In this document: positions 26,105 through 34,190 of the stretch, one piece after another
How the letters are laid out: every line of letters begins with the position of its first letter
Position numbering within the stretch: the stretch's first letter is position 1
Source of the DNA: Streptomyces sp. NBC_01445
Lineage (GTDB): Bacteria > Actinomycetota > Actinomycetes > Streptomycetales > Streptomycetaceae
DNA: 64,000 bases
Reading direction: 5' to 3'
NCBI RefSeq assembly: GCF_035918235.1
Contig: NZ_CP109485.1
Coordinates: 620,001 to 684,000 of the forward strand
Notes under the pieces: model-generated
Database searches by the model: none
What the model saw: the letters and a program-made list of their open reading frames with translations, nothing else
What the model was told of the DNA's origin: nothing
Translations under genes and position numbers: made by a program

Positions 26105-26973
26105 CCACTGCCGAGCTGAGCAGGTCCACCCTGCTGCGCCCACGTCTGCTGGGCCGTACGACTGTCAACGTCGTCGTCGCGATCTCCGTCCTCTACACCA
26201 TGCTGCCGGCGCTGTGGCTGGTGCTCGCCGCCGGCAAGTCCCGCGACGCGCTGTTCAGCAGCAACATCCTCTCCTTCAAGGACTTCTCGTTCGTCCAGAA
26301 CGTCAAGGACCTCTTCGCGATGGACGGCGGCCTCTACACCCGCTGGTACGGCAACAGCCTGCTGTACGCGGTGCTCGGCGCCGCGATCGGCGCGATGATC
26401 AGCGTCGCCTGTGGCTACGCCTTCGACAAGTACCACTTCCGGCACAAGGAGAAGCTGTTCGGCCTGGTGCTCGCGGCGGTCATGGTGCCGCAGACGGTGC
26501 TCGCGCTGCCGCTGTACCTGCTCGCGTCCGCGACCGGCGTCGTGAACACCTTCTGGTCGGTCTTCGTCCCGGTCCTGTTCAACCCCTTCGGTGTGTACCT
26601 GGGCCGCATCTTCGCCCAGGGCTACGTGCCGAACGAAGTCCTGGAGGCGGCCCGCGTCGACGGCGCCGGTGAGCTGACGACGTACGTCCGTGTCTCCCTG
26701 CGGATGCTCGGCCCCGGCCTGATCACGGTCTTCCTCTTCCAGCTCACCGCGATCTGGAACAACTTCTTCCTGCCTATGGTGATGCTGTCCAACCAGAAGC
26801 TCTATCCCGTCAGCCTGGGCCTGTTCCAGTGGAACAGCCAGGCGACCGTCTCGCCCGAGTACTACCCGGTGGTGATCATGGGTTCGCTCCTCGCGGTCCT
26901 CCCTCTCGTCCTCGCGTTCATCTTCCTCCAGCGGTTCTGGCGGTCCGGCCTGACGGCGGGGGCGGTCAAGTGA
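26101..26973 (+). CDS. Sugar ABC transporter permease, MalG type
   Basis: The product has 290 residues with six membrane helices, the first being VNVVVAISVLYTMLPALWLV. The EAA loop is LEAARVDGAGELTTYVRVSL. The protein ends in FWRSGLTAGAVK, the usual MalG-type tail. It is coupled to both neighbours: ATGA upstream and GTGA (26970-26973) downstream. With the product of 25121-26104 it forms the channel. No ATPase gene is present in the operon. Confidence 0.93.
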   Translation: MTTAELSRSTLLRPRLLGRTTVNVVVAISVLYTMLPALWLVLAAGKSRDALFSSNILSFKDFSFVQNVKDLFAMDGGLYTRWYGNSLLYAVLGAAIGAMISVACGYAFDKYHFRHKEKLFGLVLAAVMVPQTVLALPLYLLASATGVVNTFWSVFVPVLFNPFGVYLGRIFAQGYVPNEVLEAARVDGAGELTTYVRVSLRMLGPGLITVFLFQLTAIWNNFFLPMVMLSNQKLYPVSLGLFQWNSQATVSPEYYPVVIMGSLLAVLPLVLAFIFLQRFWRSGLTAGAVK

Positions 26974-27977
26974 GCAAGCCCCGCGCGGCGCTGGCCATGT
27001 CCCCCCAGGCCGCGGCGGCCGTCTTCACGCCGCGGTCCGTGGCCGCGCTCGCGAAGGTGTGCGACCTGGCGCCGCTGCCCGTACTGGACGACCTGACGAC
27101 CGTACGGGCCAAGGATGTCCTCGCCGATGTCGAGGTGCTGGTCACCGGCTGGGGCTGCCTGCCGCTCGACGCGGACGTCCTGGCATCGGCGCCGCGCCTG
27201 AAAGCCGTGGTGCACGCGGCCGGTTCGGTGCGCGGGCATGTCACCGACGCCTGCTGGGAACAGGGCGTCGAGGTGTCCTCGGCCGCCGCGGCCAACGCGC
27301 TGCCGGTCGCGGAGTACACCCTCGCGATGATCCTGCTGCACGGCAAGCACGTCCTCGAACGGGCCCGCGACTTCCGGCGGACCCGTGCGCGCGACAACTG
27401 GCTGCTGACCACGCAAGAGGTGGGCAACTACCGCCGCACGGTGGGCCTGCTGTCCGCGTCCCTGATCGGCCGCCGGGTGATCGAGCTGCTGCGGCCCTTC
27501 GACTTCGAGGTGCTGCTGCACGACCCGTACATCACCGAGGCGGAGGCCGCCGAACTGGGCGTGGAGTGGGTGGAGCTGTCCGAACTCTTCACGCGCAGCG
27601 ACCTGTTGAGCGTCCATACGCCACTGCTACCGGCCACGCGCGGCCTCGTCAGCCGGGAGCTGCTCGGCTCCATGCGGGCGGGTGCCACCCTCATCAACAC
27701 CTCTCGCGGCGCCGTCGTCGACCAGGACGCACTCACCGATGTCGTGAGCACGGCCCGCATCCGGGCGGTGCTCGACGTGACGGACCCCGAAGTCCTGCCC
27801 GCCGCTCACCCCCTGTGGGCCTGTCCGAACGCACTGATCACGCCCCACCTCGCTGGTTCCCAGGGCAACGAGTGGGAACGCCTCGCCGACACGGCCGTCG
27901 GTGAGGTGGCCCGGTGGGCCGCGGGCGACGGCTTCGCCCATCCCGTACGACGCGAAAGGCTGGCGTTCCTCGCATGA
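26970..27977 (+). CDS. D-isomer-specific 2-hydroxyacid dehydrogenase family protein
   Basis: The product has 335 residues from the GTG that overlaps the permease stop. The substrate domain includes LKAVVHAAGSVRGHVTDACW. The catalytic arginine lies in NTSRGAVVDQDAL, the acidic residue in LDVTDPEVLPA, and the histidine in ITPHLAGSQG. The NAD-binding loop is unusual: where the family has G-x-G-x2-G, this protein reads SASLIG (in TVGLLSASLIGRRV), so two of three glycines are serine. It may bind the cofactor weakly or differently. In the operon it should oxidise or reduce an acid derived from the imported sugar. Confidence 0.88.
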   Translation: MSKPRAALAMSPQAAAAVFTPRSVAALAKVCDLAPLPVLDDLTTVRAKDVLADVEVLVTGWGCLPLDADVLASAPRLKAVVHAAGSVRGHVTDACWEQGVEVSSAAAANALPVAEYTLAMILLHGKHVLERARDFRRTRARDNWLLTTQEVGNYRRTVGLLSASLIGRRVIELLRPFDFEVLLHDPYITEAEAAELGVEWVELSELFTRSDLLSVHTPLLPATRGLVSRELLGSMRAGATLINTSRGAVVDQDALTDVVSTARIRAVLDVTDPEVLPAAHPLWACPNALITPHLAGSQGNEWERLADTAVGEVARWAAGDGFAHPVRRERLAFLA

Positions 27978-29848
27978 CCATCCCGTTCGAACTGCCCGAA
28001 GACAACCGCGAGTTGAGTGCCTGCACGGGCTACACGCGCGCACACTGGGAGGCCGTCGCCGACGGGCTGCTCGGCGCCGCGTGGCGCTGGGCCACACCCG
28101 AGGGCGCCCTGCTCGACCTTCCGGGACGCCCCTCCGCGTCCGGGGTCCGCTCGGACGGCCTCGAAGGCTTCGCCCGTACGTTCCTGACGGCCGGCTTCCG
28201 GGTCGCGGGCGCCGGCGGAAAGGACCCGCACGGCTGGCTGGAGCGGTACGCACAGGGCCTCACGGCGGGCACTCGGACGCCCGGCCGGGACGACGCCGAG
28301 TCATGGCCGCTGATCCTCGAACACCATGTGCAGGGCCAGCCGATGGTCGAGTCGGCGTCCGTGGCGCTCGGCCTGTCGCTGACCCGGCCGTGGCTGTGGG
28401 ACCGGCTCGACGACGATGTGCAGGACCGGGCGGAGTCCTGGCTGCGCGGCGCGATCAATCACACGCCCGCACCCAACAACTGGTATCTGTTCCCGTTCAC
28501 GGTGGCGTCGTTCCTGGAGTCGGTCGGCCGCGGCGACGCGGCCACAACGCGCGTCATGGAGCGGGCACTTGGGCTGATGGAGACGTGGTACCGGGGCGAC
28601 GGCTGGTATGCGGACGGCGACGGGCAGGCCTTCGACCACTACAACGGGTGGGCGCTGCACCTGTACCCGATGCTGCACGCGCACCTGTCCGGCGACACCG
28701 CGCTGGCCGCCCGGTTCGGGCCCCGTCTGCGTGAACACCTCGAAGGGTTCTCGCTGCTCTTCGGCGCCGACGGGGCGCCGATCCACTTCGGGCGTTCGCT
28801 GACCTACCGGTTCGCGGCGTCGGCGGCCGTCGGCATCGGCGCCGTCACCGGCCACACTCCGCTGACGCCGGGTACGTCGCGCCGCCTCATCAGCGGGAGC
28901 CTGCGCTACTTCCTCGACCGGGGCGGGGTGACGGACGACGGGCTGCTGAGCCTGGGCTGGCACGGCCCGCACGACGCGACGTTGCAGACGTACTCGGGGC
29001 CGGCATCACCGTACTGGGCGTCGAAGGGGTTCGTGGCGCTGCTCGCGCCGGAGGACGATCCGCTGTGGACGGCGACCGAGGAGCCCGCGCCGAGCGAGGG
29101 CCCGGACCGGGTGCTCGCACTGCCCGCGCCGGGACTGCTCGTCCAGTCGACGCGGGCCGACGGGATCGTACGGCTCCACAACCACGGCAGCGACCACGTC
29201 CGCCCGCACGAATCGGAGTCGGCCGCTCAGGACGACCCGCTGTACGGCCGTCACGCGTACTCGACGCACACGGGCCCGACGTCCCGGACGAATGTCGCCG
29301 ACAACCATCTGTCGGTCGTGGTCGGCGGCGCGGCCAGCGTGCGGCGCCGGATCCGTCCGCTGGGCGCGGGCCAGGGTGACGGGTGGGGCTGGGCCGCGTC
29401 CTCGCACCTGCCGGTGTTCGCTTCGGGCCCGCCGATGGTGCCGGGGCTGCGCGTGGAGAGCGTGACCGTGGCCCGGGGCCGGTACGAGCTGCGGGTGCAC
29501 CGGGTCGTGGGGGCGCCGCACGGGGCGGGGGTCACGCTCACGGGGTGGGCCTCGGACGCCTTGAGTTCGCAGCTGCACGGTCTGTACGGGTGGCACGAAC
29601 GGGACGAGGTGCGGGCGCCGCAGGGGACGGCGTACGAGCGGTGGGTGCGGGTGCCGCGACTCTCCGGCGAAGCCGAGGGAACGGCGGTTTTCGTGGCGCT
29701 GGCGTCGTTGAGCGCCGACGAGCCCAGCGCTCCGCTCACCGACGTGGTGACCGAAGTGCGGTTCAGCGACGGGGAGTTGCGCGTACTGTGGGCCGATGGT
29801 CCGCAGACCACCGTTGCCTTCGAACCGGTGCGCGTCACCCATGGGTGA
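27974..29848 (+). CDS. DUF2264 domain-containing protein
   Basis: The product has 624 residues and starts at the ATG overlapping the dehydrogenase stop. An N-terminal all-helical part of about 380 residues carries conserved aromatic and polar stretches (NNWYLFPFTVASFLESVG, WYADGDGQAFDHYNGWALHL, FGRSLTYRFAASAAVG) typical of DUF2264, an (alpha/alpha)6-toroid-like family. The C-terminal 230 residues are beta-rich. There is no signal peptide, so it acts on imported material. The biochemical role of the family is poorly known; glycoside hydrolase or lyase activity on oligosaccharides is an inference from the fold and from the ABC context. Confidence 0.82.
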   Translation: MTIPFELPEDNRELSACTGYTRAHWEAVADGLLGAAWRWATPEGALLDLPGRPSASGVRSDGLEGFARTFLTAGFRVAGAGGKDPHGWLERYAQGLTAGTRTPGRDDAESWPLILEHHVQGQPMVESASVALGLSLTRPWLWDRLDDDVQDRAESWLRGAINHTPAPNNWYLFPFTVASFLESVGRGDAATTRVMERALGLMETWYRGDGWYADGDGQAFDHYNGWALHLYPMLHAHLSGDTALAARFGPRLREHLEGFSLLFGADGAPIHFGRSLTYRFAASAAVGIGAVTGHTPLTPGTSRRLISGSLRYFLDRGGVTDDGLLSLGWHGPHDATLQTYSGPASPYWASKGFVALLAPEDDPLWTATEEPAPSEGPDRVLALPAPGLLVQSTRADGIVRLHNHGSDHVRPHESESAAQDDPLYGRHAYSTHTGPTSRTNVADNHLSVVVGGAASVRRRIRPLGAGQGDGWGWAASSHLPVFASGPPMVPGLRVESVTVARGRYELRVHRVVGAPHGAGVTLTGWASDALSSQLHGLYGWHERDEVRAPQGTAYERWVRVPRLSGEAEGTAVFVALASLSADEPSAPLTDVVTEVRFSDGELRVLWADGPQTTVAFEPVRVTHG

Positions 29849-29890
29849 CGCCCGTTCCCGAACCGCCGGTCCGCGTCCTTGATGCCTGTG

Positions 29891-29930
29891 GCCCGGCCTG
29901 CGGCCCGCGCGTGCGGGCCGCAGGCCGGGC
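29891..29930. terminator. Strong bidirectional terminator hairpin
   Basis: An 18-bp GC-rich arm at 29891-29908 is perfectly complementary to 29913-29930 with a 4-nt loop (GCGT). It lies 43 bp after the stop of the DUF2264 gene and 10 bp from the stop of the converging LacI gene at 29940. Confidence 0.85.
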
Positions 29931-29939
29931 GACGATCCG

Positions 29940-30986
29940 TCAGGCGGCGGGCAGCGACTGCCGCTCACCACTCGTGGATTCCCGCACCTCCAGCCAGTGG
30001 GGGGCCACGTGCACCTCGAACGGCGGGGCGTCGTCCGCGCGAATGCGGGTCGCCAGGCACTTCACGGCCAGGGAGGCGATCGCGGCCTTGTCAGGAACCA
30101 CCGAAGTGAGAGAGGGCGTGCTGTACAGCGCCTCCGCGGAGCCATCGATACTCGCCAAGGCGATGTCCCTGGGGATGTGCAAGCCCGTTTCGAACGCGGC
30201 TCGTTGGGCTCCTACGGCCAGCAGGTCGCTGAAGCAGAACACCGCGTCGGGCCGCACATCCGCCGGCAGCGCCAGCAGGGTACGCATCGCCAGGAGCCCG
30301 TCACGGCGGCCGAACTCCTTCACCAGCGGCGCAAGCCTGGGGTCGTAGGTCAACCGTGCTTCGTGCAGCGCCAGTTGGAACCCTTCCAGGCGCTGGCGAC
30401 TGGTCGCGGACCCCGGTCGGTCGACACCGATGGCGGCGATCCGGGTGCGGCCGAGCCCGGCCAGGTGCGCGGTGGCCTCGCGAGCCGCGGCGACGTTGTC
30501 GATCAGGACGTGGTCCGCGACGACGCGATCGTGTTCGTAGCTGCGCTCGCCGAGCAGCACCAGGGGGAACTCGTCGGCCACCGAGGCGAGTTCGTCGGGT
30601 GAGACGTGCAGCGGTGACAGGATCACGCCGTCCAGCAATGACGCGCCGACACCGGTAGCCAGACGCAGCTCCTCGCCTGCGTCCCCGAGGGTCTCCTCGA
30701 TCAGGACGGTGAAGCCAAGTGCCGCCGCCTCTGTTCTCACATGGTGTGCGAGCTCCGCGAAGTAGGGAGTCGCCAGGTCCGGGACCGCCAGCGCGATCAG
30801 GCCGCTGCGCCCGGTTCTGAGTCTTCGCGCCGACGGATTGGGCCGGTAGCCGAGTTCCGCCACTGCGCGCATCACCCGTGTCCGCGTCGCCTCGGACACC
30901 TTCGGGGCGTCACGTACAACGTTGGACACGGTCTTGATCGACACTCCCGCGCGCTCCGCCACGTCTTTGAGTGTCACTGCTGCCAT
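29940..30986 (-). CDS. LacI-family transcriptional regulator
   Basis: The product has 348 residues. The N-terminal helix-turn-helix is VTLKDVAERAGVSIKTVSNV, followed by the hinge helix region (YRPNPSARRLRTGRSGLIAL). The effector domain contains LAGLGRTRIAAIGVDRPGSA and PDAVFCFSDLLAVGAQRAAF. It is divergent from the Gfo/Idh operon at 31167. The palindromes at 31107-31120 and 31131-31142 between the two genes are the likely binding sites. The codons for the recognition helix (TVSNVV) contain the same 12-mer as the 31107 site. A related perfect palindrome lies in front of the lyase-like gene at 53827. Confidence 0.93.
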   Translation of the reverse strand: MAAVTLKDVAERAGVSIKTVSNVVRDAPKVSEATRTRVMRAVAELGYRPNPSARRLRTGRSGLIALAVPDLATPYFAELAHHVRTEAAALGFTVLIEETLGDAGEELRLATGVGASLLDGVILSPLHVSPDELASVADEFPLVLLGERSYEHDRVVADHVLIDNVAAAREATAHLAGLGRTRIAAIGVDRPGSATSRQRLEGFQLALHEARLTYDPRLAPLVKEFGRRDGLLAMRTLLALPADVRPDAVFCFSDLLAVGAQRAAFETGLHIPRDIALASIDGSAEALYSTPSLTSVVPDKAAIASLAVKCLATRIRADDAPPFEVHVAPHWLEVRESTSGERQSLPAA

Positions 30987-31083
30987 TCGATCGCCCCCCG
31001 CACTCGAAGTTCCCCCAGATTATGCACCGGTGAGCACGACTCACCAGGATTCCGCCGGCGGCAAACTCTTTCCGGCGAGGGGG

Positions 31084-31113
31084 TTGACCCTGCGGATACG
31101 TGGCAGTTACAAC
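31084..31113 (+). promoter_or_regulatory. Probable promoter of the Gfo/Idh operon
   Basis: TTGACC at 31084-31089 and TACAAC at 31108-31113 are separated by 18 bp. The -10 box overlaps the palindrome at 31107-31120, an arrangement expected of a repressed promoter. Confidence 0.5.
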
Positions 31114-31120
31114 GTTGGAA
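31107..31120. promoter_or_regulatory. LacI-type operator, core ACAACGTTG
   Basis: TTACAACGTTGGAA is a near-perfect palindrome around a central CG (one mismatched pair). It covers the probable -10 box 47 bp before the ATG at 31167. The central CG symmetry is a hallmark of LacI/GalR operators. The same core recurs as a perfect palindrome at 53795-53806. Confidence 0.6.
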
Positions 31121-31130
31121 CCATCTCACA

Positions 31131-31142
31131 GCAAGCGCTTGC
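31131..31142. promoter_or_regulatory. Second palindrome upstream of the Gfo/Idh operon
   Basis: GCAAGCGCTTGC is a perfect 12-bp palindrome centred on CG, 11 bp after the first site and 24 bp before the ATG. It could be a second operator for the same or another LacI-type regulator. Confidence 0.5.
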
Positions 31143-31166
31143 CGTCCGTCTCTCGAGAGGGTTCTC

Positions 31167-32315
31167 ATGTCTCCAGATCGTCCCCATCGTCCGCTGCGCG
31201 CGGCCGTCGTCGGAGCGGGTGGTATCGCGCGGTCCAGCCATCTGCCGGCCTTGCAGAAGCTGGCCGCGGAAGGGGAGACGGACGTCGTAGCCGTGGTGGA
31301 CGTGGACGACACCGCGGTACGCGCCTGCGCCGACGCGTTCCACATTCCCTACGCGTCCACGGATCTCGACGCGATGCTCGCCGAAGTGCGCCCGGATCTC
31401 GTGGTGTTGTGCACCCCGCCCGCCGTGCACCGTGAACAGTCCGTCGCGGCGCTACGAGCCGGTGCCTGGGTCTGGTGCGAGAAGCCGCCGTGCCCGTCTC
31501 TGGCCGACTACGACGCCGTCGAGGCGGCCGAGAAGGGCGGTGACGGGGACCCGTACGCGTCGATCGTCTTCCAGCACCGCTTCGGCTCCGGCGCCCGGCA
31601 CATACGCCGGCTGCTGCGCGAGGGCGCGTTCGGCCGGCCGCTGGTGGCGCACTGCCAGACCACCTGGTACCGGGACACCGCCTACTACGCCGTGCCGTGG
31701 CGCGGCCGTTGGGCGACCGAGGGCGGCGGCCCGGCGATGGGGCACGGCATCCATCAGACGGATCTGCTGCTCGATCTGATGGGGCCGTGGACCGAAGTGC
31801 GCGGCATGGCCGCGCGGCTCGTGCACGACGTGGAGACCGAGGACGTGTCCACCGCCCAGGTCCGGTTCGCCGACGGTGCCGTCGGCACGGTCGTCAACAG
31901 CGTGCTGAGCCCCGACGAGGTCAGCCGCATCCGCATCGACTGCGAGCTCGCGACGATCGAGCTGACGCACCTGTACGGCTACCGCAACGCCGACTGGCGC
32001 ATCACGCCCGCTCCCGGCGTCCCCGAGGAGACCGTCGCCGGCTGGCACGACTTCGGCGAGGACGAGCCCAGCTCGCACCTCGCCCAGCTACGGGCGCTCG
32101 TCGCCGACATCAAGGCCGGACGACGCCACGCCACCAGCGGCGCGGGCGGACGCCAGACGCTCGAGTTCATCACCGCTCTGTACAAGTCCGCGTTCACCGA
32201 CGTGCCCGTCCGCGCCGGTGACATAGCCCCGGGCGACCCCTACTACACCGCCCTGCACGGCGGCGCCCAGGGATGGGCGCCTGCCGGCCCCCACCAGGAG
32301 GAGGCCCCCGCATGA
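31167..32315 (+). CDS. Gfo/Idh/MocA-family NAD(P)-dependent oxidoreductase
   Basis: The product has 382 residues from the ATG at 31167 (GAGAGGG upstream). The Rossmann motif is AAVVGAGGIARSSHLPAL at residues 11-28, and the family lysine lies in VWCEKPPCPSLADYD. The C-terminal alpha/beta domain includes the substrate-side histidines in GHGIHQTDLLLDLMG. Such enzymes oxidise or reduce sugar or inositol hydroxyls. Its stop overlaps the ATG of the PmoA-like gene (ATGA). The LacI-type operators in front imply induction by a sugar. Confidence 0.92.
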   Translation: MSPDRPHRPLRAAVVGAGGIARSSHLPALQKLAAEGETDVVAVVDVDDTAVRACADAFHIPYASTDLDAMLAEVRPDLVVLCTPPAVHREQSVAALRAGAWVWCEKPPCPSLADYDAVEAAEKGGDGDPYASIVFQHRFGSGARHIRRLLREGAFGRPLVAHCQTTWYRDTAYYAVPWRGRWATEGGGPAMGHGIHQTDLLLDLMGPWTEVRGMAARLVHDVETEDVSTAQVRFADGAVGTVVNSVLSPDEVSRIRIDCELATIELTHLYGYRNADWRITPAPGVPEETVAGWHDFGEDEPSSHLAQLRALVADIKAGRRHATSGAGGRQTLEFITALYKSAFTDVPVRAGDIAPGDPYYTALHGGAQGWAPAGPHQEEAPA

Positions 32316-33235
32316 CGCTCGCACTGACCCACGCCCACGGCGACCGCATCACCGTCGCCCACGCGGCCACCGGCACCGAGCTGTTCGCCTACGTGTACCG
32401 GCCCGAGGCCGCATGGGAGGCCCCCAAGCCGTACCTGCACCCGATCCGCACCCTCTCCGGCGCGGTCGTCACCGACTACCGCCCCAACGACCACCGTTGG
32501 CACAAGGGACTGCAGCTGACGGCCTCTCATCTGTCCGGCCAGAACCTGTGGGGCGGCAACAGCTACGTGCACGGCGACGGATACCTCGCCCAGCCCGAGA
32601 AGGTCGGCTCGATGGCCCACGTCGCCTTCGAGGAGGTCTCCGCCACGGACGGCCGCGCCGTCATCGCCGAGCATCTGACCTGGCACCCGCACACCAAGGA
32701 ACTGTGGGCCGACGAGGAACGGCGCATCGAGGTGCGCGACGTGGACGCGGAGTCCGGCAGCTGGTCGCTCACGTGGACCTCGGCCATCACCAACCGGCGT
32801 GACGAACCGCTGCATTTCGGCAGCCCTACCACCCACGGCCGTCCCGCGGCCGGATACACCGGCCTGTTCTGGCGCGGGCCGCGGGCCTTCCGCGACGGGC
32901 GGGTCTTCACCGCCGAAGCGGACGGCGGAGACCTGATGGGCAGTCAAGCATCCTGGCTGGCGTACGTCGGTGAGCACGACGGGCGCGACGGTCGCGCCAC
33001 CCTTGTCTTCGAGCACGCCGCCGCCAACGACCACGCGGGCGACAAGGGAACGCACCCCGCTCACTGGTTCGTGCGCAGCGACCCGTTCGCCGCGGTCGCG
33101 CCGTCCTGGGCCTTCCACGAGGAGCTCGTCCTCGCGCCGGGCGACACCCTTACCCGTAGCTACCGCGTGACGATCGCCGACGGCGCCTGGGACCGCGAGC
33201 AGGTCGCCGCGCACCTGCGGGGGCACGCGTGGTGA
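32312..33235 (+). CDS. PmoA-like (DUF6807) protein
   Basis: The product has 307 residues. It is rich in His and Trp with motifs such as PIRTLSGAVVTDYRPNDHRW, HKGLQLTASHLSGQNLWGGN and a late HPAHWFVRSDPFAAVAPSW. This pattern fits the PmoA-like/DUF6807 family found beside sugar oxidoreductases. It is beta-rich and has no signal peptide. The name PmoA comes from one family annotation and does not imply methane oxidation. Coupled by ATGA to the Gfo/Idh gene and by GTGA to the cupin gene, it probably works on the same sugar pathway. Confidence 0.75.
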   Translation: MTLALTHAHGDRITVAHAATGTELFAYVYRPEAAWEAPKPYLHPIRTLSGAVVTDYRPNDHRWHKGLQLTASHLSGQNLWGGNSYVHGDGYLAQPEKVGSMAHVAFEEVSATDGRAVIAEHLTWHPHTKELWADEERRIEVRDVDAESGSWSLTWTSAITNRRDEPLHFGSPTTHGRPAAGYTGLFWRGPRAFRDGRVFTAEADGGDLMGSQASWLAYVGEHDGRDGRATLVFEHAAANDHAGDKGTHPAHWFVRSDPFAAVAPSWAFHEELVLAPGDTLTRSYRVTIADGAWDREQVAAHLRGHAW

Positions 33236-33957
33236 GCGCGACGTACGACGGCTTCCCGGCGGCGGTGGGTGTGTCCCACCTGACGGTCTACGACTGGCCC
33301 ACGGTCGACGGGCTGCCCGGCGGCGGCACCCCGCATCTGCACCTCACGTGCAGCGAGGGATACGTGGTGACGGCCGGGCGTGGCACCGTGCAGACCCTGA
33401 CCACGTCCGGCTACGAGGAGACACCTCTGGAGCCGGGCACCGTGGCCTGGTTCACGCCGGGCACGATCCATCGACTCACCAATGCCGGCGGCCTGCAGAT
33501 CACCGTCGTAATGCAGAACAGCGGCCTGCCCGAAGCGGGCGACGCGGTGCTCACCCTCCCCCAGGACCTGCTCACCGACGCCGAGACCTACGCGACCGCG
33601 ATCCGCATCCCCACCGACGTCCCGGAAGCCCAGCAGGTGGAGGTCGCGCGCGCCCGCCGCGATCTGGCGACCCGCCGGTTCCTGGAACTGCGCGAAGCCA
33701 CCGAGGGCGGCGATCCGGAACCGCTGGCGGCGTTCCAGCGGGCCGCCGCCGAGTTGATCCGCCCGCGCCTCGACGCCTGGGAGCAGCGCTGGCAGGACGG
33801 TGCACATGCCGCGGCGGCGGCGACCGGGGCCCAACTCGGCGCTCTGCGTGCGAAGGACGCCGGACACCTGGCCGGGGCAAGGGTCACAGCGACCGGGCCC
33901 ACCGCCCGGGGACGCTTCGGCATGTGCGGCCGACTGGACGTCTACCTCGGCATCTGA
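33232..33957 (+). CDS. Cupin-domain protein
   Basis: The product has 241 residues from the GTG overlapping the previous stop; a GTG one codon earlier is equally possible. The first 90 residues form one cupin barrel: the metal motif region GGTPHLHLTCSEGYVVTAGR and the second motif PGTVAWFTPGTIHRLTN supply the histidines and a glutamate. The last 140 residues are helical and of unknown role (VARARRDLATRRFLELREAT). Cupins near sugar oxidoreductases are often isomerases or mutarotase-like enzymes; here this is inference. Confidence 0.8.
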   Translation: MSATYDGFPAAVGVSHLTVYDWPTVDGLPGGGTPHLHLTCSEGYVVTAGRGTVQTLTTSGYEETPLEPGTVAWFTPGTIHRLTNAGGLQITVVMQNSGLPEAGDAVLTLPQDLLTDAETYATAIRIPTDVPEAQQVEVARARRDLATRRFLELREATEGGDPEPLAAFQRAAAELIRPRLDAWEQRWQDGAHAAAAATGAQLGALRAKDAGHLAGARVTATGPTARGRFGMCGRLDVYLGI

Positions 33958-33963
33958 CAACCG

Positions 33964-34150
33964 GCCTCGCGGCTGGTCGCCACCCCGTCCAGCTCACACC
34001 CTGCCGCGAGGCTGGTCACCACCCTCTCCATCTGGCCCCGGCCGCGAGCCTGATGGCCACCACCCCGACCATCCGCCCCCGGCCGCGAGCCTGATCGCCA
34101 CCACCCCGACCGCCGGACACCCAGCCACGGGGCTGCTCACCACCCCGCCC
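33964..34150. repeat. Imperfect tandem repeats of about 40 bp (five copies)
   Basis: Units share the pattern CCGCGAGCCTGAT followed by GCCACCACCCCGACC or close variants. The GGCTGG/GCCTGA core occurs near 33971, 34010, 34048, 34089 and 34131, so the period is 38-42 bp. The third and fourth copies are nearly identical. They fill the gap between the cupin gene and the next ABC operon, and could be a recombination product, a transcript-processing element or a degenerate terminator array. Confidence 0.6.
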
Positions 34151-34190
34151 CTCCCCCTCCATCCACGCACCGTTCCCCGGGAGGCCCCCC

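Noticed and set aside
30987..31166. Coding start far upstream for the Gfo/Idh gene (open to 30741)
   Set aside because: The upstream frame runs through the LacI gene on the opposite strand. The Rossmann motif starts 10 residues after the ATG at 31167, which has a ribosome site and promoter.
32312..33235. Methane monooxygenase (PmoA) from the family label of this protein
   Set aside because: The sequence is soluble, beta-rich and has no membrane helices. The label is a naming accident; it sits in a sugar operon.
33964..34150. Tandem repeats as a CRISPR array or coding repeat domain
   Set aside because: There are no regular unique spacers, and no frame through the region looks like protein continuing from the cupin gene.
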